From: JBDRRP01 sp964446485
Lineage (GTDB): Bacteria; Desulfobacterota; Desulfobacteria; Desulfobacterales; JBDRRP01
Assembly (NCBI GenBank): GCA_964446485.1
Contig: CAYUOU010000089.1
Coordinates: 1 to 15,714 of the forward strand
DNA: 15,714 nt
Reading direction: 5' to 3'
Position numbers and translations under genes: made by a program. Positions 1 through 8,467 of the stretch are shown piece after piece; the stretch's first letter is position 1; each line of letters opens with the position of its first letter. The notes below the pieces were generated by a model. It saw only the letters and a program-made list of their open reading frames with translations. It was not told where the DNA came from and ran no database searches.

Positions 1-246
1 ATGACCGAAAACGCACTGCCGTCAACATTGGGGCGGTAGAACAAATTTACCGTGACCTAATCTTGCAGCCAAAAGCAACCATTCGTTTTCATTTCAAATT
101 ATATCATTCAAACAGTCATCGCCAATTTTTACCCCCTCAGCCGTCTTAAAAGCAATTCAAATGGTACAGCAATGGCCGTGCCAAAGAATTTATAAAGGAT
201 AGAACCCCAGAAGCCGTCTCCAGCTATTTGAATCGTGATTTAGTTT
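1..246. other. Intergenic region, no gene recognised
   Basis: No convincing coding region is seen here apart from the leftward sigma-54-type promoter. Downstream of that promoter, on the minus strand, short ATG-initiated frames close quickly. One ATG at position 28 stays open to the window edge for only nine codons and has no good ribosome binding site. The stretch is probably an untranslated leader of a gene to the left. Confidence 0.4.
168..183 (-). promoter_or_regulatory. Sigma-54 (-24/-12) promoter firing leftward
   Basis: Read on the minus strand the site is TGGCACGGCCATTGCT. It matches the RpoN consensus TGGCACG-N4-TTGCW at every fixed position, with exactly ten bases between the GG and GC dinucleotides. 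Transcription would start near position 155 and run out of the left end of the window, so the controlled gene is not visible. It lies 110 bp downstream of the 1747-residue gene's stop and does not serve that gene. RpoN promoters need an enhancer-binding activator; no activator gene is in the window. The match is seen directly; activity is inferred. Confidence 0.6.
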
Positions 247-280
247 TGGGCGCCGACAAGGTAATTTCTGCCGGCGCCCA
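247..280 (-). terminator. Hairpin after the 1747-residue gene (possible terminator)
   Basis: Two perfectly complementary 9-base arms, TGGCGCCCA-type (247-255 TGGGCGCCG and 272-280 CGGCGCCCA), enclose a 16-base loop. The hairpin begins 12 bp beyond the TAG stop of the large surface-protein gene. It lacks a clear U-tract on either strand, so it may act as a 3'-end stabiliser or a weak terminator rather than a canonical intrinsic terminator. Confidence 0.4.
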
Positions 281-292
281 TTGTCCATCCAG

Positions 293-3200
293 CTACCGCA
301 ATCCAGCTGCATCCTGAAGAATATAGAGGGCTTCGGCGCCGCCGATTTGTTCGTCGGCATTCACATCACCGGATCGATAAAGCCGTATGCCGCTTTGGGC
401 TGTTGCACCTTTAAGGGCACCGATGGCGTCCCCAAGGTCGACGAACCCGTCACCATTCACATCGCCAGGAAGGCCGGTGTAAAAACGATAGAATTCGCCG
501 CCCGAGGCCGGTGTACGGGAATAGTTGTCAGGATCGGCATCGTGCGCCGCGTCGATGGCATCCAGTCGGAACCGGTAGTAGGCGCTGGGGCGCAGGGCAC
601 CATGCGGCACGGTAAATGAGTTGCCGCTAACCCACTGTTTTAGAATGGTTCGGCTGTTGTCGTAGCTGTAGATACGCACCCGGTATTCCGATGCCCCGGT
701 AACCGCATCCCAGGAGAAGGTCGGCGTCACCGACGTCACCAGGTGGGTTCTTACCTGGAGATTCTTTTCTGGATAGCGCGCCGGCAGGATCGTTCCGATC
801 GGCGTATAGGTCGCTGTCTCGTTATCGGCGTGAAAAACCAGTTGGGAACCGTCCCACTCTATGCCAATGTTTACCGGTGTACCAATAGAGCTTCCTTTAA
901 GAAACCCGTTATCGAGTGTATCCCAATTGTAAGTCTCCTCTTTGTAGTCAATACTGACCGAATAATTGATTCGGTTCTTCCGCACACTGATAGACGCAAA
1001 CACATCATAACCATCGAGGTTGAACCAGTAGCCGCTGATCCGGGCCCGCGGAATGGAATCCGAGCTGATGGATTTGATGGTCACGTCTGCGCTGACAGCA
1101 TTGACGGCGCCCGGGTTCAGAACCGCAACCGTTGCATCTCCGCGCCCGACATTGGGCAGTGTGGACAAATTCAGTTCGCCAACGCCGATATTGACCAGGC
1201 CATTTCCCCACCAATTCCACTTCGACCCGTCGGGGGTGCAATTCGTGCAAGACTCGAAACTGTCATAGAGCGCATTATTGATACGGACGTTGTCAAAACT
1301 GGCACTGATGCCTTCCTCATGAGGATTGATCAGGCTCGGCGTAATGCTGGCCTCGACGGGCAGATCGAGAACGCTGCCTTCAAGGGTATCGGTGGAGGTG
1401 GCCGTGTTGCCGTCCGGGTCGGTCACCTCGAAGGTGTATGTCCCAGGACTGTACGAAGACACCATGGTGTAAAAATATGCCTCCTCTCCGTTGCTACTCG
1501 ATCCGTCAAAACCAAGTGTCACGGTGCCTTCATCATTCGGGAGGGTCGCCTTTACAGAATGCGACGAGGAGCCGTCGTTGCGGTTTCCAGCGATGCCGTC
1601 GGCATCCCGGATGGTGATGCTCAGAAGAAGAGGTGCACCGCCGTCCGTGTTCCATGTCACCGCCCCCCAGTCCGGCATAAAACTGGGCGGCTGCAAATGA
1701 TTGAGTTGGCCGGACATGCCAAAACTGATCCAGTCGTTGTGGGAGCGGTTCTGCACATCGAGCCACTCGTCGCTGTCGGTTACCCGCACACGGTACTGGT
1801 AGCTATTATCCGGGGCCAGCCTTCCAGTCGGCACAACGTAATGCAGCATGCCGGATATTCTCGGTGTATTAACCACCAACTGACGGGTGTCCGCATCACG
1901 AATCTGGAAACGGTAGGAAATGTCAGTGCCGGTAACGCCGGAAACGGCGTCCCAATAAAAAATGGGCGTTTTGGAGGTTAGCACCGTTCCCTCAGTGACG
2001 TTGAACCCGCCGGGCAAAGGCAATGCCCGATTGATGTGCTGAACGTCGGTCCCCGTTAAGGCCACGCCGCCGATGGTCACCGTAAATGTGAATTCCCCCA
2101 CCTGCGGGGAGCCCGGTACCGACAGCCAGATGCCGTTGTAGCTCGGGTCGAATTCGATGTCGTCGATGCTGTTCTCGATGTCTTCACCGGTATAGGTTTT
2201 GTTAATGCCCGGACCGACGATGGTGTAACTGTCGATGTCGGCGGGCTGCAGATCGCCGTTGTAGCCCCATACCTCGACGTCGTAGAATGTCAGCATGCCA
2301 CCCGATGTATGCACATTCATCACGCTGGCGTTGAGAGCGGCGAATTCCGCCGGGTTGAACGCTTCTTCGATGACCAGGTTCACCCCGGCTAGGCCCGGCG
2401 CTACTAGCGTCGCCGGGTTGCTTGCAAATTCGCCGACATAATCGCCGGCATCAGGCATGGGGTTATCAGGATCGGCATTGCCGTTCGCATCCCAGAATGC
2501 AAACATAAAAGCCTGATTGCCGGGCGCGCCGTTCCAAAGGTATACGGTATAGTCGAACGGAGCGCTATCGTTGAACCGCCCTCGCCCCCAAACAGCTGTG
2601 CCGGGAACAAGTGGGTCCGGCCCGTCGGCGACAATGACGTAGACATCTCCATGCCCCGGCTGCCATACGGAGCTGGTAATCTGACCGGCTATGCCCAACT
2701 GCCAGATATTTGGATCGCACATATCGCCGATGCCATCACCGTTCCAGTCGGACTGGTCGGCGCCCTCCATGTACGATGTGGGGCAATTGTCCTCGATGTC
2801 CGGCACGCCGTCATTATCGTCATCATTGTCCAACACAAGGACAGGATCGGAGGTCGAATCCGCCTCGGATTTGCCTGGGTTCCAGTCGTCCGGCATGCCG
2901 TCGCCATCGGTATCGACCGAAGCCGCCGGATCCTCGGGAAAGGCATCTTCGGGGCCGGCAACGCCGTCGTTGTCGGCGTCGCTATAGAGTGGGCTTACAA
3001 AATCACCGAAATCCGTGCTGGATACAACCAACCCGTAAGGCCCGTCCAACTGCAGCTGCTCGGGACCGGAAAAGATCTGCGGCTCGGGAGTCCCCGTGCC
3101 GAGTTCGACGTCGAGCACCTGGTAATTGTCGAACTGTGAAATGAAGACAGTGTTTGTAGCCGGCGCGTAAGCCACCCCCCTCGGCTGTGATGAGGGCAAA

Positions 3201-5536
3201 TCGAAAACCGTTGAAGTGCTTCCATCGCTGTAGATGGAGATAACCTTGCCGTAAGCGGCCGCGATGAGATGGGTGCCATCGGATGTAAGACCGCCGTCGG
3301 TACCTGAAACCACCGAGGCCGATGTATGGCGATCGACGGTTTGCGGCGTCTTTGGCAAATTACTGTCAGAGCCGTCGATTTTGTAAACGTAGCCGTCATT
3401 GTCCGTAAAAAAGACATCATCACCGATGGCAGTGACACCCTGAGGAGAATTAAAACCCTCCGCCAATGTCGTCGGCGTTTCGCTGTCGAGCGCCACACGG
3501 ATGATGCGCCCTCCTGGAACGCCTTCGGCCACAATCAGTCGTCCTGATGCGTCAAAGGCCAGGGCATTGGGGTTGCTGAACTGAATTGCCTCCAGCACCT
3601 GCTTGATGGTGCTGTCCGGTTCGACTTCGTAAACGCCGTCGCGATCATCGCTGATGAAAAGATGTCCATTTTCCGGATGGATTGCCAGGCCGGAAGGCCC
3701 ATTAAACCCAGTACCAACAGTCTGGGCTCGCCCGGTCGCGTCGATTTTTACGATAGTGGTCCCCACTGCGCCGTCGTAGCCCTCATTGGCCACATAGAGA
3801 AATTGTCCCTCGGGTAGTGAATACCCTTCGCTGATAGGGATCCCTGGAGCATTCTGGTAATTGATCCCCCACGGGTCGTAGTAAAACTGGATTCTCTGGC
3901 TCTCCTGCATGACCTGAAATGAAGGGTCCCAGTGACGTACGAACCACATGTACTGCCTGCCGGGAACCATGGCCTGCAGATCTTGAAAGGATGCCGTAAC
4001 CATATCTCCGCCGGTCAATGCGTCAGACTTGTAGTACTCTTTGCCGTTCAGGTCCCTGATACGCACCTGGAACTTGTTATTTTCACTTCCCGGCGGCACG
4101 TCCCACCAGAAAGTGATGGCGCCGTCCGGTCGGATCTGAGCGGAAAGACCGTCCGGCGGCGACAACTCTGGAATGACCTCGGGCAGGCTGCGGGCGAAAT
4201 TCTCCACATGGCCGTCGGCAAAGGTCACGGAGTATTGATATTCGGCACCGGCGACCGGCGTCAGGCCTTCGAAATGGGACCAGCTTTTTAAGAAGCGGCG
4301 CGTCTCCGTGGAGCCGTCGTACCAGTCCGATCCGTTAAAGGAGATATCGAAATTGTACGGGACGATAGCCGGCCCAGACACACTGGCTGCCGTAACTGTT
4401 TCGATGGCGCCTTCCCGCACCGCCAGATCGAACAAAATGCCGCCGCCCTTCCAGGCATATACCTGGCTGTCAGCGGCGCGGCCTCCCAATTCGTCTGGGT
4501 TATAGGTGGCGGTCACGAAACGGGTGGCCGAGTGCTGCCCGCCGGCATCGTACGCGCGGACAAGCCATTTGTATTCCTGCCCCACTTCTAAGCATTGCAA
4601 CGCCTCGGCAGGGAGTTCATCGGACATGGATTGAGTATTGGGGTCACTTCCGGCCTTGATGCGCGCCACCTCTCGGTTGGTGTCAACCTCCCGTACCCGC
4701 ACCTGATAGCTCTGCCCGAGCCCAACAGCACCGCTGCCCTGGTCCCAGTTCACATCGACGCTCCCGTCGGATTTGACGGCAACGTAAATGGTATTCTCGT
4801 CGACCGCCACGGCACCATTTTCATTTGACGGCGCATTCAAAACAGAGGTCCACACCACCTGGTAGGTGTTGTCGAAAGTAACGGTCAGCGTATAGGTCCC
4901 GTAATCATTTTCTGTAACAGTGCCGAAATCATGAGTCCACAGGTCCAGGAACCGGCATGGGGAGTCCCAGATCAATCGGTCCCCTCCCTCTGAAATGTAA
5001 TCGAGTCCGAACGCATAGTCGGGGCGTCCGGACGAAGATGGAAACACCACCGTAGCCGCCGTCACCAGTTCACGAAACGCGGCATATACGCCGAAATCGA
5101 CACTCAGCCTCCCATTGTAGACCCCCGCCGACACCCACATGATAGGTTCTGGTCCGTAGGAAAGATCTGCGTCGACAATGGTCGGGGACGGATCGCTGAG
5201 GTCCACGGAGGCTGCCTCGGCGCAGTCGCCGGACACCCCGGAGCCCGTATAGAACCCGCCGATGAAATTCTTGTTGGTGAACTGGGGGATGAACTCGACG
5301 AATACGGCACTGTCGGGCAGGTTTCCGAGGGTGTAACTCCCATCAGGGGCGGTCGTTGTGGCGTCCAGTTCTGAGTCGAAATTGCATTTCTCAGAGTAGA
5401 CGCCGACGCCGATGCCGCCGAGCCCGCGGGCCCCGTTGTCGCTGGTAACCATCCCGGTCACTGTTCCTGCCTGTGCCGAACCGAAAATAAAAATCGATAT
5501 TACAACCAAAAGCCCGATCACGCGCAATCGTCTCAT
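293..5536 (-). CDS. Large exported multidomain surface protein with C-terminal dockerin
   Basis: A 1747-residue protein with a signal peptide (hydrophobic core, cleavage near AQA-23). An SpaA/CarboxypepD-regulatory-like beta-sandwich occupies about 24-130. Fibronectin-like modules ('QVRVREVD', 'FQVRIRDLNG', 'FQIRDADTR', 'YRVRIYSYD') lie near 235-345, 456-556, 1176-1266 and 1598-1686. An NHL/SMP30-like beta-propeller covers about 573-815, with repeated 'GPSGLAIHPENGHLFIS'-type blades. Thrombospondin type 3 calcium repeats ('DADNDGV', 'DTDGDGMPDDW', 'DNDDDNDGVPDIEDNCP') lie around 849-945. A LamG/concanavalin-like segment is at about 1425-1585. A dockerin (1691-1747) has two calcium loops, GDVNGDGFVDLGD and GDVNADEQIGGAE. 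The ATG has an ideal AAGGAGG six bases upstream. No enzyme motif is visible. I infer a secreted adhesin or binding protein docked through its dockerin to a cohesin such as the one encoded upstream. It stands alone on the minus strand behind a 400-bp gap and probably has its own promoter. Confidence 0.85.
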   Translation of the reverse strand: MRRLRVIGLLVVISIFIFGSAQAGTVTGMVTSDNGARGLGGIGVGVYSEKCNFDSELDATTTAPDGSYTLGNLPDSAVFVEFIPQFTNKNFIGGFYTGSGVSGDCAEAASVDLSDPSPTIVDADLSYGPEPIMWVSAGVYNGRLSVDFGVYAAFRELVTAATVVFPSSSGRPDYAFGLDYISEGGDRLIWDSPCRFLDLWTHDFGTVTENDYGTYTLTVTFDNTYQVVWTSVLNAPSNENGAVAVDENTIYVAVKSDGSVDVNWDQGSGAVGLGQSYQVRVREVDTNREVARIKAGSDPNTQSMSDELPAEALQCLEVGQEYKWLVRAYDAGGQHSATRFVTATYNPDELGGRAADSQVYAWKGGGILFDLAVREGAIETVTAASVSGPAIVPYNFDISFNGSDWYDGSTETRRFLKSWSHFEGLTPVAGAEYQYSVTFADGHVENFARSLPEVIPELSPPDGLSAQIRPDGAITFWWDVPPGSENNKFQVRIRDLNGKEYYKSDALTGGDMVTASFQDLQAMVPGRQYMWFVRHWDPSFQVMQESQRIQFYYDPWGINYQNAPGIPISEGYSLPEGQFLYVANEGYDGAVGTTIVKIDATGRAQTVGTGFNGPSGLAIHPENGHLFISDDRDGVYEVEPDSTIKQVLEAIQFSNPNALAFDASGRLIVAEGVPGGRIIRVALDSETPTTLAEGFNSPQGVTAIGDDVFFTDNDGYVYKIDGSDSNLPKTPQTVDRHTSASVVSGTDGGLTSDGTHLIAAAYGKVISIYSDGSTSTVFDLPSSQPRGVAYAPATNTVFISQFDNYQVLDVELGTGTPEPQIFSGPEQLQLDGPYGLVVSSTDFGDFVSPLYSDADNDGVAGPEDAFPEDPAASVDTDGDGMPDDWNPGKSEADSTSDPVLVLDNDDDNDGVPDIEDNCPTSYMEGADQSDWNGDGIGDMCDPNIWQLGIAGQITSSVWQPGHGDVYVIVADGPDPLVPGTAVWGRGRFNDSAPFDYTVYLWNGAPGNQAFMFAFWDANGNADPDNPMPDAGDYVGEFASNPATLVAPGLAGVNLVIEEAFNPAEFAALNASVMNVHTSGGMLTFYDVEVWGYNGDLQPADIDSYTIVGPGINKTYTGEDIENSIDDIEFDPSYNGIWLSVPGSPQVGEFTFTVTIGGVALTGTDVQHINRALPLPGGFNVTEGTVLTSKTPIFYWDAVSGVTGTDISYRFQIRDADTRQLVVNTPRISGMLHYVVPTGRLAPDNSYQYRVRVTDSDEWLDVQNRSHNDWISFGMSGQLNHLQPPSFMPDWGAVTWNTDGGAPLLLSITIRDADGIAGNRNDGSSSHSVKATLPNDEGTVTLGFDGSSSNGEEAYFYTMVSSYSPGTYTFEVTDPDGNTATSTDTLEGSVLDLPVEASITPSLINPHEEGISASFDNVRINNALYDSFESCTNCTPDGSKWNWWGNGLVNIGVGELNLSTLPNVGRGDATVAVLNPGAVNAVSADVTIKSISSDSIPRARISGYWFNLDGYDVFASISVRKNRINYSVSIDYKEETYNWDTLDNGFLKGSSIGTPVNIGIEWDGSQLVFHADNETATYTPIGTILPARYPEKNLQVRTHLVTSVTPTFSWDAVTGASEYRVRIYSYDNSRTILKQWVSGNSFTVPHGALRPSAYYRFRLDAIDAAHDADPDNYSRTPASGGEFYRFYTGLPGDVNGDGFVDLGDAIGALKGATAQSGIRLYRSGDVNADEQIGGAEALYILQDAAGLR

Positions 5537-5541
5537 CGTGG

Positions 5542-5548
5542 CCTCCTT
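5542..5548 (-). promoter_or_regulatory. Strong ribosome binding site for the 1747-residue gene
   Basis: AAGGAGG on the minus strand, with five or six bases before the ATG at 5536. It matches the anti-Shine-Dalgarno sequence fully and fixes the start codon, which also places the signal peptide exactly at the N-terminus. Confidence 0.75.
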
Positions 5549-5626
5549 AGGTGATTCAACGCCGAAAATTTGTAAGCCGGACCATTATTTGGGTGGGTGC
5601 ATGAATGCCCATCGGCAATCTGCCTG

Positions 5627-5646
5627 TGTAACTTGAATAAGTTACA
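5627..5646. promoter_or_regulatory. Perfect 20-bp palindrome, candidate operator
   Basis: TGTAACTTGAATAAGTTACA is two perfect 8-base arms around a GAAT spacer, centred about 100 bp upstream of the start of the 1747-residue gene. The size and symmetry fit a dimeric helix-turn-helix repressor or activator site. It does not match the CRP/FNR half-sites, and no regulator gene is in the window. The symmetry is seen directly; the regulatory role is inferred. Confidence 0.4.
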
Positions 5647-5755
5647 ATCAGTCATCGAAGGGTCCATAACGATATTTATAGTGAAGGATATAAATGGGGG
5701 TTAACATACCCATACTCTATGCATGATAGGAAAAATTAGGAGCGGTGACAAGATA

Positions 5756-5920
5756 AAATTTGACGGCCCCGTAAAAACCCCTTCGGCCGTCATGCCAGTC
5801 CCGGAACAAGCCAGGGATGACGGATCCGGAATCCATAAGCCTTTGAAATCACATGATTCCGGGTCAAACCCGGCATGACGTAAACGCTGATTTCAGGGTT
5901 TTTACAGGCTTATCAAATTT
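5756..5920. repeat. MITE-like inverted-repeat element, copy B
   Basis: About 165 bp bounded by imperfect 25-base terminal inverted repeats (20 of 25 match). Both ends read AAATTTGA, then seven variable bases, then GTAAAAACCC going inward. Inside are palindromic GTCATGCC / GGCATGAC-type segments and the core 'CATAAG-x3-TTGAAATCAC', which recurs at 11010-11032. The element lies between the cohesin gene and the 1747-residue gene and could form a long hairpin in the transcript. It has no coding capacity. Confidence 0.65.
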
Positions 5921-5941
5921 GACTCATTGGATACTTCTCCT

Positions 5942-6472
5942 TCAAAGCGCGCGCCCCTTGCCTATGGCAGAAGCATTGGATTTGGGCGCAGCGGGAGTCG
6001 GAACAATGGCGATACGAAAGGGTTTGGTGTCGTGTTTCAGATCCTTCAATGCATCGCTCATGAGTTGGCTTTCCGTAATGCGCAGTTCAGTGGGCGTCTT
6101 TTGCTTGATGCCCTCCTTCGCGGTGAACCGAAATTCGAAAACGGCGATCTTTTCTCCCCGAATCCCCCGAGCGCCGGCCATGACCAGTACCAGGCGACCG
6201 GGTTTCCGGTCATTGACGATGTGCATCAGGGACGTGGCCGCGGGAGTCTTGGCTCCACCAGTGTATGCGAACAATTTATCATCATAGGTGATGACGATTT
6301 TCAGCCCGGCCAGATTGTCCACGGCATCGATCATGACGGGAACAGTCACCGTCCCTCCGGGCTGTACCGTGAGATCCGGGGTATAAATGGTGATGGCACG
6401 ACCGCTCGCCGGAAACATGGCGACACCGACCAGACAACTCAGAACGAAAGCGCCTAAATATCGAACGATCAT
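5942..6472 (-). CDS. Exported single-cohesin protein
   Basis: A 176-residue protein with an N-terminal signal peptide (cleavage near GRA-26), followed by one cohesin-type jelly-roll module at about 27-155. Visible family hallmarks are the opening 'VQPGGTVTVPVMIDAVDNLAGLKIVITYDDKLF', a central 'RLVLVMAG' strand and the 'IAVFEFRFTAKEG' strand near the end. Cohesins bind dockerins in a calcium-dependent way. Three dockerins are encoded in this window, two on proteins with a signal peptide and one on a fragment. No second cohesin, S-layer, sortase or membrane anchor is visible; after the module there is only a short Ala/Lys-rich tail. It is therefore not a classical multi-cohesin scaffoldin and may be an adaptor or a soluble partner. 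It is the last gene of a likely operon after DUF3467 and the subtilase, 82 bp behind the latter. Its ribosome binding site (GGGGAA) is modest. Confidence 0.8.
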   Translation of the reverse strand: MIVRYLGAFVLSCLVGVAMFPASGRAITIYTPDLTVQPGGTVTVPVMIDAVDNLAGLKIVITYDDKLFAYTGGAKTPAATSLMHIVNDRKPGRLVLVMAGARGIRGEKIAVFEFRFTAKEGIKQKTPTELRITESQLMSDALKDLKHDTKPFRIAIVPTPAAPKSNASAIGKGRAL

Positions 6473-6518
6473 CTAATTCCCCGCATTATCGGATGACTGC
6501 ACAAAGGTAGATGCGTTG

Positions 6519-6545
6519 ATTATATAAATCACAATAAACAATCAA
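6519..6545 (-). promoter_or_regulatory. Possible internal promoter before the cohesin gene
   Basis: On the minus strand TTGATT (6540-6545) and TATAAT (6519-6524) are separated by 15 bases in a very AT-rich stretch between the subtilase stop and the cohesin start. The -10 box is perfect but the spacing is short. It could give the cohesin gene expression independent of the upstream operon. Confidence 0.3.
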
Positions 6546-6554
6546 GGCAGTCCG

Positions 6555-7949
6555 TTATGGGATTGTCGCCAGAAATCCCCTGACGCTGTGATCGGGATTA
6601 TCCGTCAAATACACGGCCAGGCGGTGTGCGGTGAACGCGGTGGCTACCGAAGTGCCGGCGAAAGCACCTTCCTGCTCCCGATCAGCACCGTCGAATTCCA
6701 CTAGTCCTGGAGCGTAATGGGCGACAAACGAACCGTAATTTGAGGATTCCCAGATAGCGCCGTCCGGTGACAACGCGCCGATGCCCAGAACGGATGGGTA
6801 GGCCGCCGGATATACGGGCGCCCCCGTGGGCAAATTCCCGGACGCCGCCAGCAGGACCGTGCCGCTCGAACCCACCTCCGCCAATATATCCTTAAGGAAG
6901 CCGCTGTCCGTTTCCGATCCCCAACTAAGCGAGACGACTTTGGCGCCGTGCGCCGCAGCGTGGGAGAGGGCACGGATCACGGTGAAATTTGAGGTGATGC
7001 CGTTTTCGTCGAATATCTTGATGGGAATCACGGGGACTCCGGTGGTGTTGGTTTCGCCTGCGCCCGCGGGAATAGCGCGACCCGAAGCAATGAGCGCCAT
7101 GTGCGTTCCATGTCCGATTCGATCGTCGACACCGGCACCCGGATCGATGGCATTGAAGGGGGCTACGGTAAGTGCTGCCGGCAGACTGCCTGCAGTGATT
7201 CCAGAATCCAGCACCGCGATGGGCGGCGCGCCGTTGGATTCCGCGGCCAGCGTGTTCGATCCCGGCTTGCCGGGGCCTTGGCGACTCAGTCGGGGCAGTT
7301 CATAGGCATAATGAGGTTCCGAAACCGCATCGATGCCGCTGGCGGCGAGTGCGTCGGAAAAACCGTTCACCTGGGCCGGATCGGCAAAGCGCAGCCTCAG
7401 GAGGCCGGAATCGAGGTGATGGTCTACGATGACTGCACCGAAAACCTTCAATACAGCCTTCAGCGCCGCCACATCCGCTCCCGGGTTCACTGCCAGGAGC
7501 ACTTCTCCCGCGATCATCAAAGCACCGGTATCCGGATCGGTGATCACCTCGAAAATTGTCGACTCAGACAGGGGCGGCGGCGTCTCCGTCTTACCCGGCC
7601 GAAAAACGTGTATTTCCGATAACTTGCTGATTGTACCCGCCGGCGTTTCAATCGCTGTCCACACGACGCTGTAAGATAGCGGGGCGAAGAGCCTGCGGAG
7701 GCCGTCGGCGATGGGAACGTTTGAAATGTCGGCGGTAACGACATGGGAAATGGAGGTATCGATTGACACCGAGATGCCGTAGGCGGAGATTTCTTTTAGG
7801 AGATCCCGGATAGGCAGCCGATCGATGCGGGCCGATATCGTCGATTCGGTAAAGGAGATCCGCTGAGAGGGCGCCCCGGCATCAGCGGCAAGCACGAGCA
7901 CCGCAATGATACCAGACAAAAAAGCGGCAATGAAAACGGCACGAAACAT
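6555..7949 (-). CDS. Exported subtilisin-like serine protease (S8) with N-terminal STN-like domain
   Basis: A 464-residue protein with a signal peptide (about 1-25). An STN/secretin-short-domain-like module follows at about 30-118 ('LPIRDLLKEISAYGISVSID' is the start of the pattern, then 'PIADGLRRLFAPLSYSVVW'). A propeptide-like segment lies at about 132-222. The S8 catalytic domain runs from about 240 to the C-terminus. The triad is complete: Asp248 in VLDSG, His280 in GHGTHMA and Ser434 in AGTSVAT, with oxyanion Asn372 in ASGN. The catalytic domain ends almost directly after the serine block, and there is no dockerin, PA domain or other C-terminal addition, unlike its relative at 8533-10938. 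Its ATG follows the stop of the DUF3467 gene by one base (TGATATG), and the AAGGAG lies inside that gene, so translation is probably coupled. Probable role: an envelope or secreted endopeptidase, possibly maturing the neighbouring surface proteins (inference). Confidence 0.85.
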   Translation of the reverse strand: MFRAVFIAAFLSGIIAVLVLAADAGAPSQRISFTESTISARIDRLPIRDLLKEISAYGISVSIDTSISHVVTADISNVPIADGLRRLFAPLSYSVVWTAIETPAGTISKLSEIHVFRPGKTETPPPLSESTIFEVITDPDTGALMIAGEVLLAVNPGADVAALKAVLKVFGAVIVDHHLDSGLLRLRFADPAQVNGFSDALAASGIDAVSEPHYAYELPRLSRQGPGKPGSNTLAAESNGAPPIAVLDSGITAGSLPAALTVAPFNAIDPGAGVDDRIGHGTHMALIASGRAIPAGAGETNTTGVPVIPIKIFDENGITSNFTVIRALSHAAAHGAKVVSLSWGSETDSGFLKDILAEVGSSGTVLLAASGNLPTGAPVYPAAYPSVLGIGALSPDGAIWESSNYGSFVAHYAPGLVEFDGADREQEGAFAGTSVATAFTAHRLAVYLTDNPDHSVRGFLATIP

Positions 7950-7950
7950 A

Positions 7951-8268
7951 TCAGTTAATGGTCTCCTTGTTCGTCGGCGAAGCGGTCACACCCACGGCCT
8001 TTTGATGCTGGGCCAATTGATTCTGAAGCGCCTGGATCAAGCCCGGCACGATTTGAAAAGGGATAGCGATCTCAGACACCACAGGCACTATATGCTCACC
8101 GCCCTTGGCCGCCAATTCAGCCACATTGCCCACGGGCCCCACGTCGCAAAACCGCAGGGTGAAATCGTAAGGCGAGTGGGCCACCTCGACATAGTTGGAA
8201 TACTGTCGCTTTACCGGCATGCTGTCGTCGGCCTTGAGCTTGAGTTCAACGAGCATTTCTTTTTTCAT
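7951..8268 (-). CDS. DUF3467-family small protein
   Basis: A 105-residue protein with no signal peptide or membrane segment. Recognised by the family pattern 'YSNYVEVAHSPYDFTLRFCDV', split by a short linker from 'VPVVSEIAIPFQIVPGLIQAL' and a C-terminal amphipathic helix. DUF3467 proteins are about 100 residues long and have no established function. This copy is full length. It is probably the first gene of an operon with the subtilase (one-base gap) and the cohesin. Linking a presumably cytoplasmic small protein so tightly to an exported protease is unexpected. GAGGGAGG precedes the ATG at a short spacing. A second in-frame ATG four codons on is possible but has no better site. Confidence 0.75.
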   Translation of the reverse strand: MKKEMLVELKLKADDSMPVKRQYSNYVEVAHSPYDFTLRFCDVGPVGNVAELAAKGGEHIVPVVSEIAIPFQIVPGLIQALQNQLAQHQKAVGVTASPTNKETIN

Positions 8269-8316
8269 TTGCCTCCCTCAATGGCTTCGATGGTCCCGTA
8301 GTTATTCCAAATACTT

Positions 8317-8436
8317 CAAATTGTCATTCCGAGGAGTCCGCGACGAGGAATCTCAACAAGTTATAATGGTTCGAATATCGTCTGAACACCCAGATCCCTC
8401 GCAAGCTCGGGATGACATCTGAAGGTTTTTTTCGGG
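8317..8436. repeat. Dispersed repeat, copy C
   Basis: About 120 bp that aligns with 14910-15030. Shared blocks are 'CAAATTGTCATTCCGAGGAG', 'CGCGACGAGGAAT', 'GAACACCCAGATCCCTCGC' and 'CTCGGGATGACATCTG', ending in a GGTTTTT run. GTCATTCCGAGG and CTCGGGATGAC are inverted, so the element can fold back on itself. It fills most of the gap between the larger subtilase and the DUF3467 gene. It has no open frame of interest. Confidence 0.65.
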
Positions 8437-8467
8437 ATTGTCATTTTTGTCATGAATAACGGCTTTG

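Noticed and set aside
743..1981. 412-codon open frame on the plus strand inside the 1747-residue gene
   Set aside because: Exactly antisense to a gene with clear domains and a signal peptide. Its translation has no recognisable family, signal or ribosome binding site, and high-GC shadow frames of this size are expected.
5540..5700. Cyclic-di-GMP (GEMM) or other riboswitch in the leader of the large surface-protein gene
   Set aside because: Looked for the conserved GEMM core and paired stems on the minus strand and did not find them; only the 20-bp palindrome stands out.
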